From the NCBI GenBank assembly GCA_965178125.1, contig OZ237737.1, positions 1,302,001-1,366,000 on the forward strand: a stretch of 64,000 nucleotides of DNA. The letters run 5' to 3'. How positions within the stretch are numbered: the stretch's first letter is position 1; the number at the start of each line of letters is the position of its first letter. This stretch comes from Bilabrum cf. latius. Taxonomy: Eukaryota; Bigyra: Bicosoecida; Bigyra; Bicosoecida. This document shows, one piece after another, positions 46,623 through 59,800 of the stretch. Both the position numbers and the translations under genes were made by a program. The notes below the pieces were generated by a model. It did not search any database. It was not told the DNA's origin and was given only the letters and a program-made list of their open reading frames with translations.

Positions 46623-49167
46623 TCACTTGGCACCTCCCTTGGCGGCACCTGCGGCTCCCTTCGAGTCTCCGGTGGCCAGCTCGGCGTACATCTCGTCCAG
46701 CTGGTCCTGGTACCTGAGCTTGAGCTGGTGCCTCTTCAGCTTGAAGGACGGCGTCATCTCCTCGGTGCCCGGCATCCAAGGGTTGGGCTCCAGCCGGAGG
46801 GCCCTCGGCCTCTCGAAGCCAGTGAGCCCGCACTGCTTGCACACGTCGGTCATGTCGCTCAGCACGGAAGCGCGAACCTCGGGCAGGGCGCACATGGCCT
46901 TCACGTCAACATCTTCGGGCTTACCAGCCTTGGAGAAGCCCATCTCGATGCAGTAGGACGGGAAGGTGTCCGGGTCGGGTACCGCCACGCACACGCAGGC
47001 GGACTTCTTGGAGTCTCCGTACACCCACGCCATGAGCACCACCTTGGTGCCCTGCACCTTGCCCTCCACCTTCTCGGGGGCCACGTACTCGCCTTGCGCC
47101 AGCTTGAAGATGTTCTTGAGCCTGTCCACAATCTTTATCTTGCGGCTCCCCTTCAGGCAAATCGCGATGTCGCCCGTTCTAAACCATCCATCCGACGTGA
47201 ATGCCGCCTTGGTCTTGTCGGGCGCCTTGAAGTACCCGCTGAACACGTTCATCCCGCGCACCTGCAGCTCGCCCCTGCCCTCGCACTGCAGCAGAGCAGA
47301 GCCCTCCTGGTCGCTGAGGATCTCCCCGGGCAGGTCGCACGCAGGAGAGGAATCGCCATCGTCCCCGCCTGCCGCTTCGGCGTCGGCCGCGCCGCCAGAG
47401 GCGGCAGAGGCGGCAGCGCCACCAGCACCCGAGCTTCCGGCAGCAGGTGCAGGGCCCCTCTTGAGCGGCTTGCCGTCCAGCCTGTGGACGTGGTCCGTCG
47501 AGTAGTAGTCCAGGTCGGGCACGGACATGAGGCGCACCTCGCACGAGGGCAGGGGCGAGCCAACGTGACCTGTGGTCATCGTGTCCCGAACATCGGCGGC
47601 AGTGACAGAGGGGGCCGTCTCAGTGAGGCCGTAAGCCTCAACCAGTGGAACGCCGGGGAGCACGGTCCTAAAGAACTGGTGAACCTCCTCAGCCAAAGGC
47701 GCGGACCCGCTGGCCATGAGCTTGCAGCGATCCAGGCCGAGCTTCGCAGCCACTCCTGAGAAGACGAGCCTGTCGTAGATGGAGTGCGTGGTGGTGCCGT
47801 CCGCCTCGAGGTTGGCCTTCTTGGCCTCGTAGCCCCACCCGTACAGCGTCTGCACGACCGTTGATGCCTTTGAGATGTTGAGCGCGACCTTATCCTTGAA
47901 GCGGCTCAGCAGGCGAGGCACCGTAGGGAACATCGTCGGCCGCAGGCTGGTCAGGTCGCCGCTCAGCTGGCGGATATCCCCGCAAAAGAACCCGATGCGG
48001 CCGCCCATCAGGACGAAGAGCGCCTGCACGGCTCTCTCGAAGATGTGAGAGGCGGGGAGGTAGGACAGGTGCACCCAGTCGCTGGGCTTGTCCCCCATCA
48101 CCTTGTCCACGATGGACAGCGCATTGCACACGGAGGAGACCATGTTCACGTGCGTGAGGACCGCCCCCTTGGGCAAAGAGGTGGTGCCGGATGTGTAGTT
48201 GATGGTGGCCACATCCTCGGGCTTGGGAGGCGTGTGGGCCTTGACCTCGTGCTCGCGGCCCGCAGCGATGAGGTCGGTGAGGTCGATGATCTCCAGGCCG
48301 GCCTTGTCCGCCGCGGCAAGGATCTCGTCGTCAGGCTTGCCGAAGGAGACGACGTTCGTCAGCTTGCTCGTCTTTTCGGGGTCCGCCGTACGGACCTTGA
48401 GAAGGATCTTGAGCTGGTCCAGGCCAGCAAACACGACCCGAATCTCCGTCTGCTCGAGGATGTGCGTCAGGGCCTCCTCGCCCAGCGTGTCATAGAGGGC
48501 CACAGACACACCGCCGTAGGCATCCCCAGCCATGCAGGCGGTCGTCCACTCCCACCGGTTCTTCGAGAACAGTCCAAATGGCCGAACCGTGATGCCTTGA
48601 TCTTCTACCTCTGGCAGCCAGTCTCGACGAACCATTTCACTGCGGTGTGATATGATATTAGGACGCCCCAAATTGACAGTGGTGGCACAAGTTGTGACAC
48701 TGGTGGCACATGTTGGAACACGGCACGTGCGCATGGACATGTTCGCGCGGATTGACTCAGCTCGGTAAGAATTGACCGGATATCCACGAGATCATGGACG
48801 GATATCTACTATTTATTTGCACGGCCGCACTGGATGAGATTTGCACTCACGAGCCGATAATGTCGCGAAGCTCAGCCACTTGTTCGTACGTCTTCCAGTC
48901 GTATGCGGTCGTAAGCGAGCCATCCTCCGCTGGAATCCGATGCCCAAGGCAAGGCTAGTCTCTTGCCACCCGAAGACCGCGCTGGAATGCACCGTACAGC
49001 GTGGTAGCATCCGGAAATGCCGTCTTCAGCAACGGCTTGCCTTCCATGCCGGCACCACGCAGAATCGGAGTGGTTTGCAGACCATCTACCACCTGACTAG
49101 GTGCCACTGGTACGCTAAGAGCATCAGGAAGCTTTCCTTCTCCAGGTACGGACGAGGTGTTTCCCAT
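46623..49167 (-). CDS. Long-chain acyl-CoA synthetase (AMP-forming)
   Basis: Activates long-chain fatty acids to acyl-CoA with ATP. CDS is complement(join(46623..48639,48851..49167)), 777 residues; the 211-nt intron has donor GTGAGT and acceptor CACCGCAG with a CTAAT branch-like site upstream, and joins IIGS|EMVRR in phase. The N-terminus MGNTSS fits the N-myristoylation pattern, suggesting membrane tethering. ACSL landmarks: TLYGAFQRGL, PCLGHR, YDWKTYEQV, GLFSKNRWEW, VALYDTLGEEAL, the AMP-binding loop YTSGTTSLPKGAVLTH, HIFERAVQ, EAYGLTETAP, GWFRTGDIA and KIVDRLKNIFKLAQGEYVAPE. One UAG (48955) lies in RVARD-x-PCLGHR. A Gly/Ala/Ser-rich insertion of about 40 residues interrupts the C-terminal subdomain (47350-47460). 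The C-terminus TPSFKLKRHQL is the usual thiokinase ending, followed by a short Lys/Ala tail. Confidence 0.93.
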
Positions 49168-49288
49168 GTTAATCGACAATTGTGTCGACCAAGCAATCCG
49201 CGCGTCAGATCCTTGCGACCACGTGCGGCGACCGCAAGTGCACTGCACGAACCCACAACCCATCCAGGAGACGTTTGCAGGCATTCAA
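49168..49288. promoter_or_regulatory. Short divergent promoter (ACSL / kinesin)
   Basis: Only 121 bp lie between the chosen start codons of the divergent acyl-CoA synthetase and kinesin genes. An in-frame kinesin ATG further upstream (49166 region) would even overlap the synthetase. The downstream ATG at 49289 was chosen because it avoids overlap and lies shortly before the motor's first strand. Specific elements were not identified. Confidence 0.35.
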
Positions 49289-52200
49289 ATGGATGCCTCG
49301 GCCAAAGGGCATGGCACATCAGACACTGCGAGAATGGGCTCAGAAGAAAACGAAAAAGCCAGGGCCGCACTGGATACGAGGCGCCGTGTGGTTTCAGTCG
49401 TCCGAATCTTGCCCTTGCATTGTGCACCCGTTTCGTTGTCGGAGCCAGGGGCTGCCAAGGCAATGAAAGGTGGATGCATGATGACTAGCCAGCCATTCAA
49501 TCGAGTTCGTCTGCTTGTTCCTTTTCAAGGCTCGGCCGCTGCGCCTCTTCGGTCGACGCACTAGTCGGTATTGAGCATCTCGCAGGAAGCAGTCGACTTG
49601 GGCCTTGTCGGAGCCGGCTCAGATGGAAAGCAAGCCGTCCACGGCATGCTAGACTAGCTGGTTCGATCGCACCGAGTGGATCGCGTGTTTGCAGAGTCTG
49701 CTCGGCAGGCAGAGGTACGAGATTTTGCGCATCGCTTTGTGCAGGCATCGTTGCTGGCACGAAGAAGTGCCACAGTGGTGGCTGCTGGAGCTACTGGCTG
49801 TGGAAAGACGTTCACTATGACCGGATCTTATGGTGACAGCGAGGGGGTAGTTCCATGCCTCCTACGATCGATTCTGAGAAGACCTGGTGGCGAGACAGAT
49901 CTCGGTGGAACCGCCAGTGTACGGAATCCGAGCTTGAGCGCCCCCAAACACGAAGCATTCGAAAGCATGGCTAGACATGATGCTGGTGTTGATGTGCAGA
50001 GAGTGGACGCGTCTTGGTTGGAGGTGCAGGGCGAAACGGTGCGCGACTTGCTCAAGGGCTGGGACTATCGCCATTCGGGAGCGGATGCGGATGCGGTGGC
50101 GGATGCGGGTGCGGGCCGGGGCGACAAGCCTAAAGATGGTGCCAGATTGAGCGCTAGGAACGCAAAAAAATCGTCATCGACCTTGCTTTCTGCTGCCCGA
50201 GCTCGCGGCAGCAGGGCAAGAACGGTCGTGTTGCAATCATGGGAGCAGGCGAAGGCGATGCTTGAGCACGCGGCTGGGGCTCGGAGCACGCGCCGCACTG
50301 CACTGCACCCTGAGAGCTCCCGGTCACACGCCGTTCTGCGGTTGCGGGTGCGCCTGCCATCCGCTGAGGCGGCGGGGCCCGCAGGCCAGGCGCCCGGCGC
50401 AGTCAGCACGGACTGCCTACAGCTGGTATTCGTGGATCTGGCGGGCAGCGAGTCTGCAAGGGTGCAGGAGGCAGCCAGGCGGGGCCTCGTCGTGCTCTCG
50501 CCATAGCAGGTACAGAGGAGAGAAGGGCGTTCTAGAGCCAGGGGCGGGAGTCCCGGGGAGGAGCTCCACGAACCATCGCCCGGGAATGGGCACGGGCTGC
50601 GCACGCCGCCTAGGCGCCGCCGAGCCAAGGCGTTGACTAGCAGCAGCAGCTCGGTCGCGTCTCCGGAATCGGCCCGGCGGCAGGAGGCGGAGAGGGCGGC
50701 CGAAGCTAGAGCGATCAACAAGAGCCTGGCTGCTCTCGGCACGGTCCTGCGAATGCTTGCAGCTGGGCCGACCAGCGGGAACCGGGGGTCTCGCGAGAGC
50801 AAGAGCAGCTCTCCTAGCATCCGAAGTGAAGGTGGATAGCATCCAATGGCTGGTGCAGACGGCCGAAATGGCAGCTCTGGGGCGAAATCGCGGGAACGTG
50901 CCGATGTTCAATAGAGCTCATCTGCCATCGTGCGGCAAGAATAGAGAATACCGGCATCTCAAGCATCGCAAGCCGCACTGCGAGCGTCCTTCCGCGCCTG
51001 CGCGCTCACGCGGGTATTGCAGGGGTCGCTGGCCAGCCCTGGCAGCCGTGTGCTCGTCATTGGATGCGTGTCTCCGTCATTTGATGCCCAGCGAGAGTCC
51101 TTAGCGACTCTCCAGTTCGTGTCTGCCGCAGCAAGGATGCGTTCGATCCAGGGACTCCCACCTGGCGTCGGGCGGCAGGACGTCAGCGAGAGGGTGATGC
51201 CCTCACCACCCAGACGAGATAGCAGACAACCGCCGAAAAAGTCTCCATAGCGCCCAGCAAGAGAGGCAATTAGACCGGAAAACGAGGACTTAGACAGTGA
51301 GACAAAGAGAGCGAGTACCCCCAGAACCCACGACGTGGAGGCTGCCTCGGAATGTCCGGCATTCTCTGCTGAGACGCAGTCAGGCAGCGATGCGCAGCCC
51401 CCGAATCGCGTAGTGCCTGTTGATGCAGTTTCTGTTCGGTCGTTAGGAAGTATTGCATGCGCAATTGAGGCTACTGCAGTTGCTTAGGCGTTTGTTGCAC
51501 CATCATCAAGTCAGGTCGCTGCTGCGCAGGTAGCGGCAGCTGCGCGACTTGGGGCACCTCGCGCCAGTGACCGAAGCGAGACTGAAACGAGTCCGCAGGA
51601 TAGGGACTCGAGCGTGCGAGAAGAGCTTGAGGGCGTGAAATCGTCCATGCAGCACATGCAGCATACGCTAGACGACGTGCGGAAAGCAGTGGCACAGATT
51701 CGGGCGAATCAGGTGGTTCGGTAGCAGAGGCGAGAGCTGCTTTCGCGGCCCGGCGGGGTGGCACATCAGAACGAGAAAAAATCGTTCGGATTGTACCAGT
51801 CGGAAGGCCGCTATTCCGCTGGCTGGACGCTTGGGCCGACGTCTCTGCCCTCTGCTCAGCATCAAGCAATCCTGCCCATGAGCCACACCGGAAGGCGTGG
51901 GTTCAAGGTTGCCTCTAATTCTACGATGCGGTCACCCACGTCTTCCAAAGCGTTGCGCTCTATTGCCGAAGAACTGCCCGTAGATCGCAGAGGCGGGCGG
52001 AACCTTCACAGGGTCAAGGTCAAGCACAGCGAAAGCGGAGCTGCCAGACAAACAGCCTCGCAGTCAATGTCAACGTCGTCCTCATCTAGCGACGATGACC
52101 TCAGCGACTAGAATGGGAGGGATCTTGGTGCTTCTACTATAGATCGCGCGGGAAGGAAGTCTAGAAACGGACGGGGGTCTCCCGTGTCTGTCAAGTCGAG

Positions 52201-52951
52201 TGGATCGTAGCGTGTGCATGCAGCCAACAGACCTGCCAAGACATCTGGTTCCTACGCGGATGCTACCTCCAACGAAATGCTGATTGCAGACGTTGTCAGC
52301 ACTGAAAAGCATCTTATTAAGACGGCAGAGAGACTCTGGGGGCGGCGCACAGCTGAAGAGGATGGCATGACCGAGGGCTCCGCAGACAGCGGCACTCGGC
52401 GTACCGGGGGAGACGCATCGTCTGAACTTGCTGGCATTCTATTGGCTAGCGAAAGCGAAAGTTCTAAGAGTCAAGAAGGCGACCGCCGCATAGATGCGGC
52501 GAGGACACTGTCTCACACGCCCCTTGTGGAGGACAGAAGCCCGCCGCTGCGCACCCGAACTCTTCTTGCAAGGAGTATGCGATCCACGCCTGGATCATCA
52601 CCGGGTGTCACGACCATCACAGGCTCTCGTTTGGACCCTTCATCCAGTCCACTGGGGACAAACGGGGACGTGCAAGCCTCAGCGATTCTCAAGCCAACAG
52701 CCGAGGTCGGACACCTTCGCCTTGAAAATAGGGGTTTGCGCGTGAAGTACTCTCGAGCAGTCAGAGCATTGAAGCTGGTACTGCAGAGGACTCCCCCTCC
52801 AGCTGCACAGAGAATCATTGATGAGCTGAAGTAGGATGTTGTGGGGCGGCCCGCCCCTGTACCGTTGGGGGAAGGCCATTCCACCAGCGATGTGCGTATT
52901 GGCGAAGGTGGGAGTGTTGCGTCACTGCTTATTGCGCTGGCTGGCAACTGA
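49289..52951 (+). CDS. Kinesin motor protein
   Basis: A 1220-residue microtubule motor in one exon, with twelve UAGs read as Gln (49562, 49655, 50504, 50837, 50912, 50942, 51248, 51484, 51722, 52109, 52208, 52832) and a UGA stop. The N-terminal motor is intact: first strand RRVVSVVRILP, DRVFAESA, P-loop GATGCGKTFTMTG, WLEVQGETVRDLL, switch I HPESSRSHAVL, switch II LVFVDLAGSE, EARAINKSLAALGTVL, then LTRVLQGSLASPGSRVLVIG and CVSPSFDAQRESLATLQFV. Ser/Arg-rich insertions break the motor after switch I and after the INKSL helix. The tail is mostly Ser-rich with a coiled-coil-like stretch (REELEGVKSSMQHMQHTLDD) and a short heptad near the end. The kinesin subfamily cannot be assigned from motifs alone. 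Confidence 0.9.
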
Positions 52952-53190
52952 ATCCAAACAACTTGATTTTTCGAATGTCATGCACAAGTGGTCTTCGTGA
53001 ACTGCAACTGCATCGAAATAGTCGTGTATACAAGGGACATAGCATACCGTATTCTGGCAAGCGGTCTGAACTGACCAGTCTTCCTCGGACCGCGAGACTG
53101 ATGGTAATAGACTACCTTTCTAGGAACACATCTGATATACAGTCTAGATTCAAGTAGTTTCAGCGCATGCTTGCCAAGCTCCTGGATGCA

Positions 53191-56100
53191 TCAGCCGACC
53201 GACCCCTTGGTCTCCAAGAGGTCCAGGACGCGATCCAGCTTTGACTCGAGGCGATCCATCCTCTCCTCCAGCTTGCTCCTGCCTCGCCTCGCGCGCTCTG
53301 CCCCGCGCTCCGCCTCCACACGAGCCGCGTGCGCCGCACGGGCAAACATCGCGGCCTGCTCCGCGCGCACCACACGCACCAGCTGCTGCATCTCGTACGA
53401 CTGCTTGCCCAGCTGCGCGCTCAGCATCAGCACATCCTTCAGCTCCACGCTGCGCCCGATCTCCAGCAGCAGCCCAGTCACAAACTCGTACGGCAGGTCC
53501 CTGTCGGTGCGGTAGTTGCGGGCAGCCATCATGGACTGCAGCACTTTGACGGAGAGGGCCTGCATGTCGTTCGCGTGCAAGGGGTGCTGCAGGAGAACCC
53601 TGGGCATGTAGTCCATGCGGAGGGCCTTGATGCGGCGGCGACGCTCCTCACGGATCATCTCTTCATTCTACTGCTCCCGCCCGATCATTGACAGCGACAC
53701 TCCAATGCTGTCAGTGTCGGCAGATTGCTTGCTGTCCGAGCTATCCTTACCTGCCAAGTTGGGCTCATGCCCGGACCCAGCAGCTGGCGCACTCCTCGTC
53801 GACTGATGAACTGCGATGGCCTCTACGGCAGTGGGCTGACCATCCGATCCTGTAGGTCTGAACATGGCACGCATTGCTGGATCGATGTTGGGCTGCGGGT
53901 TTATTGGTATAGGCCGGAATCCTTCCAATGGTGCGCTGACACTGCTGGTTGGTGGCCCATGGTCGGGTCGCACACTATCTGCTGCAGGAGGCTTGGCTTG
54001 ATTGGCTGCTGAGGCAGAGGTTGAACTTGCATCCGATGCCGCTAGCCTGCTAGCTGACGCTTCGAGCTTCTGTGGCGATGCGAGCCCGTCGCTGCGTACT
54101 GCTGGCAGTGCTTCATCAACTTCTCCAGAATCGGAGTTCACGAGCCGAATGGCCCGCTCCACGTCCTGCACCTGCGCCGCGAAGCCCTCGTACCGAGCCA
54201 GCACCTGCTCCTCCTCCATGTCGTCCACCACATTGAACAGCTTGCGGTCCATCTGGGATAGCACGGATCCCAGCACTCTCCTGTCTGAGTTCTCGATGAG
54301 ATAGGATATGTCAAGCAGCACGTCCTCGCTGACGTGCAGAAGGCGGAAGAGTTCCGCCATGTTGGACTGCTTTGCATCCGCATTCTATGGCGTCTCCTTC
54401 AATTCTTCCTTCTTTTCCGGAGCAGGCTTTGGTTTCAAACTTGGCGCAGCAAGCTTGCCCAACAAGCTCTGCCGGGGGGCCGCGCTGCGAGTCCTGTCGT
54501 GCTATTTAGCAGGAACTAGCCCACCGAGTGTTGGCTGCTGGCCATAACTACTACTTGATTGCTGTACCGCAACAGAACCTTTCTGCGTTGGCTCTAACGG
54601 TCTGGAATCTGCGTCGGCCGACGCCGCAGCCGGTGCATGGACGCGCTGCACGCGGCCATCGCTCATCAAATCGCTGTCACAAACGATGTCCTCTAGTCCA
54701 ATACCATCATCTGATGGAGCACCCAATTTCATGAGTGGGTCCAACAGTGTGCAGTGGCCGCTGTCCAGCTTCTCCCGGGCCTGCAAGTTGTTCTCCGCGG
54801 CCTTGGCAAACGCTGCTGCGTCAGCTGAATGCCCGTCATCGTCCTCGTCGTACTGTTTGACGACGTATGCATGGACTGCTCGACGTAGCTCTTCGCTCGA
54901 GATCCCGTTCGAGTCATCGTCATCGATGTCTTTGAAAGTCTAGATGATCTGGGTGCGGCGCTTCCGACGGCTCTCCAGTCCTTCCAGCTCGCGGCGTTGC
55001 CTGTTGGCTCGCGAAGTTTCCATCAGCTTGTCCGAAAAAAGCCTGCGAATACAAAGAAGCAGTGTATTTCACTATCACTCTCAAGCTTGGTAGCTCTATC
55101 GCGCGGTGAGGAGGACAAACTGTCACGGCCTGTGCCAACGATTGCAGTTGCGGCGGACTCACCCGATCACAAGGTTCAAGATACCGAAGGCTGCGAAAAA
55201 GTCAGGGAACGTGTGGATGGACTGGAAGTTTATTTCATCCCACATGGTGCACTTGTTCTGCGATAGGACAGACCCTCCGACCCGCTGCACAACGAAGCCG
55301 TCCTCACCGGTAAGAAGAACGTATGACACGAAGAGCGACACCGTCCACCCCTGCACCTCCCAGATCGGACGCGCCAAAGCCATAGACCAAGACTCCAGCG
55401 ACATGATCTAGAACAGCGAGTACATCGACCGAGGCACCGTGCCGTAGAAGGCCCGCACATCCTCCTCCTCCGGCCGCCCGATCCACACCTCTGCCTTTCC
55501 AACCGCCTCGGTGAAGATGAGGGCATACACGTAGATGAGCACGAGCAGGAGCATGGACGCCCAGAACAGACCGGAGAGGGAGGCAATCTGCGAAATAGTT
55601 GCATGAATGGGTTGGACCAGTTATAATGAGGCAGTCGTCGGCGAAGGCCTGCCTCGGGCTGGGCGCACCTCGAGGCACAGCATGCTCCGGCGGAGCGCAG
55701 GACAAGGCAGTTTGGCGCTGCCGAGCTCACGAATCCCATCAGCAGGTTGTTCAGCTCGTGAAAGAACTGCGAGGTACGAGAAAGGCATTCAATTTCAGGT
55801 GGAAACCGGGCAGTTGCGTGAGCAGGCCTGGGCTGCTTCACCGCGAAGCTATGCAGTACACTGTGGCATGATGTTGCTGCGGCTCCTCGGTCACACTTAC
55901 CTGTAGTGTCCGCCCCACGCGACCCACGCGCAGCAGCCGATTTGCCAAGAACACGCGCGGGATCGCCCCACCTGCTGATTCAAGGGTCGTACTCACGATC
56001 AGCCCGACCGCTGATACGAAGGCAATGAAGAAGTCGAAGACGTCCCACCCGGAGCTGAAGTACACTGACGGCGTCAGGGCCACGATCTTCACAATGGCCT

Positions 56101-56680
56101 CCAGCACGAAGAACCAAGTGAAAAGGTGCTCCAGGGCGCTGAAAGTTGTCTGCAGGTCGGGCCTGTCTCCGTAATCCACGCTGAACCCGATTGTGATGCA
56201 GCTGGAGATTATGCAAATGATGACTAGTCTGCGATGCTCTAATCACTGTAGTCACAAAACCAAGGCATACACTCGAAGCGCGAAACAAAACATTTAATTA
56301 AGTTTTCCATCTTACACGTTAAATCCGCGGCTGTGAACCAGGTTTTCCCAAATACTCTTTCTCTTGGAATTGTACAGCGGGTCGTGAGACTCCATCAGCC
56401 TGCGATCAGAACGAGCGTGCATGCAAGCGAGAGAAAGCATAATGTTACAGTCAGCAGCACACTGTTTCATGCCGATCAAACCAAAAGTTACTCACCAGTC
56501 GATGCAAGTGAAATCCAGTCTCTGACTTTCGCTCCACAAGCCAGTACCCTATAGATTGGAACCATCCCCAGCCGCATGCCGGACCGGCGCTTGTTTTGGT
56601 ATTGAAACCGAATGGTGGCTCTGATGCTGGCTTTGTCGGCTTCCAGTGACATGTGCGTGGGCCCGTGAAATGTTGTGCAT
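53191..56680 (-). CDS. One-domain voltage-gated cation channel with EF-hand, copy A
   Basis: CDS is complement(join(53191..55042,55163..55190,55308..55587,55731..55766,55901..56228,56316..56399,56496..56680)), 930 residues, seven exons, all junctions in phase. It has one six-segment Ion_trans unit: S1-S2 (VLVIICIISSC), S3 (WDVFDFFIAF), S4 (RVFLANRLLRVGRVGRTLQ, with one Arg fewer than copy B), S4-S5 linker (FFHELNNLLMGF), S5, and the pore SLESWSMALARP, then S6 (AFGILNLVIG) on a 28-nt exon. The LESW filter resembles NaChBac and one-domain EukCat-type channels, so Na+/Ca2+ permeability is likely. An EF-hand follows S6 (DIDDDDSNGISSEEL), then conserved cytoplasmic blocks and a C-terminal coiled coil. 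UAGs include 55408, 54940, 54502 and 53668. It probably works as a homo- or heterotetramer with copy B. Confidence 0.9.
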
Positions 56681-56811
56681 CACACACCTTTGCGATCAAC
56701 TTGAAGCGTTTGCAACGGGGTGCTCAACGAGGTGTTCCACGCAAAGGGTCTTTATACTTATAGGACACAAAAGTGTAACACCAGAACCCCTGACAGGCCA
56801 AAAAGATGGAT

Positions 56812-59800
56812 TCAGGTGGACTCGCTTGAGTCGCCCGAAGAAGCATGCGGAACCTCAGGCTCGCCGGATTCCGGTTTGTCTGACGCGGCTCCGCTCTACA
56901 AGAGTGCAAGGAGCTAGTCCAACTTGCCCTCCATGGAACCCAAGCGGTTTTCCATCCGATCCATCCTCTCCTCCAGCTTGCTCCTGCCTCGCCTCGTGCG
57001 CTCTGCCCCGCGCTCTGCCTCTACACGAGCCGCGTGCGCCGCACGGGCAAACATCGCGGCCTGCTCCGCGCGCACCACACGCACCAGCTGCTGCATCTCG
57101 TACGACTGCTTGCCCAGCTGCGCACTCAGCATCAGCACATCCTTCAGCTCCACGCTGCGCCCGATCTCCATCAGCAGCCCAGTCACAAACTCGTACGGCA
57201 GGTCCCTGTCGGTGCGGTAGTTGCGGGCAGCCATCATGGACTGGAGCACTTTGACGGAGAGGGCCTGCATGTCGTTGGCGTGCAAGGGGTGCTGCAGGAG
57301 AACCCTGGGCATGTAGTCCATGCGGAGGGCCTTGATGCGGCGGCGACGTTCCTTGGTATCCACCTGCTGCTTGTCCTCCTCCTCTTTGCCGCCCTCTTCT
57401 TCTGCACCCTTGGTCTACTTGTCTTCGTCGCCTCCAGCTGCCTTCACGATCGGATCCAGTGCGTTGCTACTGCTGGCAACCGGGCCGCTGGACCCGGTGC
57501 TGTTGTTCCGAATGAGACCAGGCTGATTGAGTCTGTGTGCAGCGACGGATGCGCGCCTACCGTGCCCGATGTGATGGATATTCGTATTGCGATCGGCTTG
57601 AGCGGCCTCTACCAGCAGGCTTGACGCCTGAGTATCATCGCCTGTTCGACGCAGTTGGTGCTGCAGGGCTTCGGGAATAGCCGCTGCAGGAATGACCGGA
57701 ATGGGAGCTGCTGCCAGCATTCTGCCCTCGCGCCGGCTCGCCCCGCGCGATCCACTTCGGCCATCGGTTGCACCACCAGGTGTACTCGGAAACGAGAAGA
57801 CATTGCCAGTGCCCGCTTCAGCAGAAGAGCTAGAGCCATGACCTTCCTGGTTCCGTGGCTAAGAGCCTTTTGGCGTGAATGGGACGCGGGACTGCGTCTC
57901 TGCGGCCCGACCGGCTCGTGCGGGGGGGCGCGGGAGACCACGTCCAGGCGAGCCACGCACAGTGCTACCGTCAGTGCGAGCAGGTGGTTGGGGCGCATCC
58001 ACGCTGCCGGAACCTGGTGCATAATTCACGAGCCGAATGGCCCGCTCCACGTCCTGCACCTGCGCCGCGAAGCCCTCGTACCGAGCCAGCACCTGCTCCT
58101 CCTCCATGTCGTCCACCACATTGAACAGCTTGCGGTCCATCTGGGACAGCACAGATCCCAGCACCCTCCTGTCTGAGTTCTCGATGAGATAGGATATGTC
58201 AAGCAGCACGTCCTCGCTGACGTGCAGAAGGCGGAAGAGCTCGCCCATGTTGTCATAGCGTCGCTCCAATTCTTCTTCGCTCACTTCGTCTCCCACGATC
58301 GATGATCGGTGTCTGCGAAGGCTCTTCCTCACCGCTGATTTATCTTCCTCCGTGGAACTATGGCCAGCTGCAGAAGCCCCACTGGATGATCTTGGTTTGA
58401 CCATCCCGCGTAAGCGACCCTTGCCCTTCTGCTAGGAAGGAAACTCTCCGCGGCCCTCAGCACCCCCGAGCTGCTATTCCTAAATGCTGGATGTCCCAGC
58501 AGTAGGCACCACAGCGAGCTCAACCTCTGGCTGCACACTTGTAGCTGCAGACACAGATGCAAGAGCGCTAGATTGTACCTCTTGCTAGCCAGTCGACAGC
58601 GCAAGATGTGCCTGACTGCGACTGCTCGCGGGAACTGCCCCGCCATCGTCAGGTATCGCGGGTGGAGCCACATAGCGTGTGCCCGCCGCCGCAGGCTCCT
58701 CACCGATGGGCGATAGCTGGCCTGCATCCAGTGGCTCCTCCTATTTGGAATTCTGCTGTCTTCGCGACTGAAAATGTCGAGTGGGGGGGGGCTGCGTGAC
58801 TACCTGCTGGTGCCTGCGGTGGTCCTTGAAGCTGCTGTCCGAGTCAGAGGAGTCTGAGTCGATGTTCCCCTCAATCATGTCCTCTAGTCCAACCCCATCG
58901 TCTTCAGGCATGCCCACTTTCATCAGCGGGTCGACAATCTCGCAGTGCTCCTTGTCAAGCTTTTCCCTGCTAAACATGTTCGATTCAGCTGCCTTCGCGA
59001 ACGCCGCAGCATCTGCCGCGTGCTCGTTCTCGTCCCCGTCGTACTGTTGCTAGACGTAAATATGAACAGCACGCCGGAGTTCGTCACTTGATATCCCATT
59101 GGACCCGTCCGTGTCCATCCCTTGAAAGCTCTGAATGATCTGCGTCCTGTGACGCTTGCGTGATTCAATGCTCTCCTGTTCGCGTTTTTGCCTGGTGGAC
59201 CTGGACGACTCCATCAGCTTGTCGGAGAACAGACTGCGTACGTGATCAGGTCAGCGGATAGGTAGGACAGATACGTGAAAGGGCGCCTGAGCAGAGCCCC
59301 ATGAACGGCATGTGCCACAGCTTGCCTCACCCGATGACCAGATTCAGGATACCAAAGGCTGCGAGCCACGTCGTGAGGTTGAAAGTGATGATGCAGAGAC
59401 AGATAGAACCGGAAGCAAACACAATAACTCGGTTGGGGGTGACTGCTTATTGAACTTACCACTGAGAAGAACGTACGACACGAACAGCGACACCGTCCAC
59501 CCCTGCACCTCCCAGATCGGACGCGCCAAAGCCATCGACCAAGACTCCAGCGACATGATCTGGAACAGCGAGTACATCGACCGAGGCACCGTGCCGTAGA
59601 AGGCCCGCACATCCTCCTCCTCCGGCCGCCCGATCCACACCTCTGCCTTTCCAACCGCCTCGGTGAAGATGAGGGCATACACGTAGATGAGCACGAGCAG
59701 CAGGACGAAGGCCCAGAACAGACCGGAGAGGGAGGCGAGCTGCGGGAGCAAGCATCAAGCAAGAACGACAGCAACAAGAAAATGATCTAAAAGACACTTC

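Noticed and set aside
49157-49288. Upstream ATG at the start of the kinesin frame
   Set aside because: It would overlap the first codons of the acyl-CoA synthetase on the other strand; the next in-frame ATG at 49289 is sufficient and still precedes the motor. Not excluded by sequence alone.
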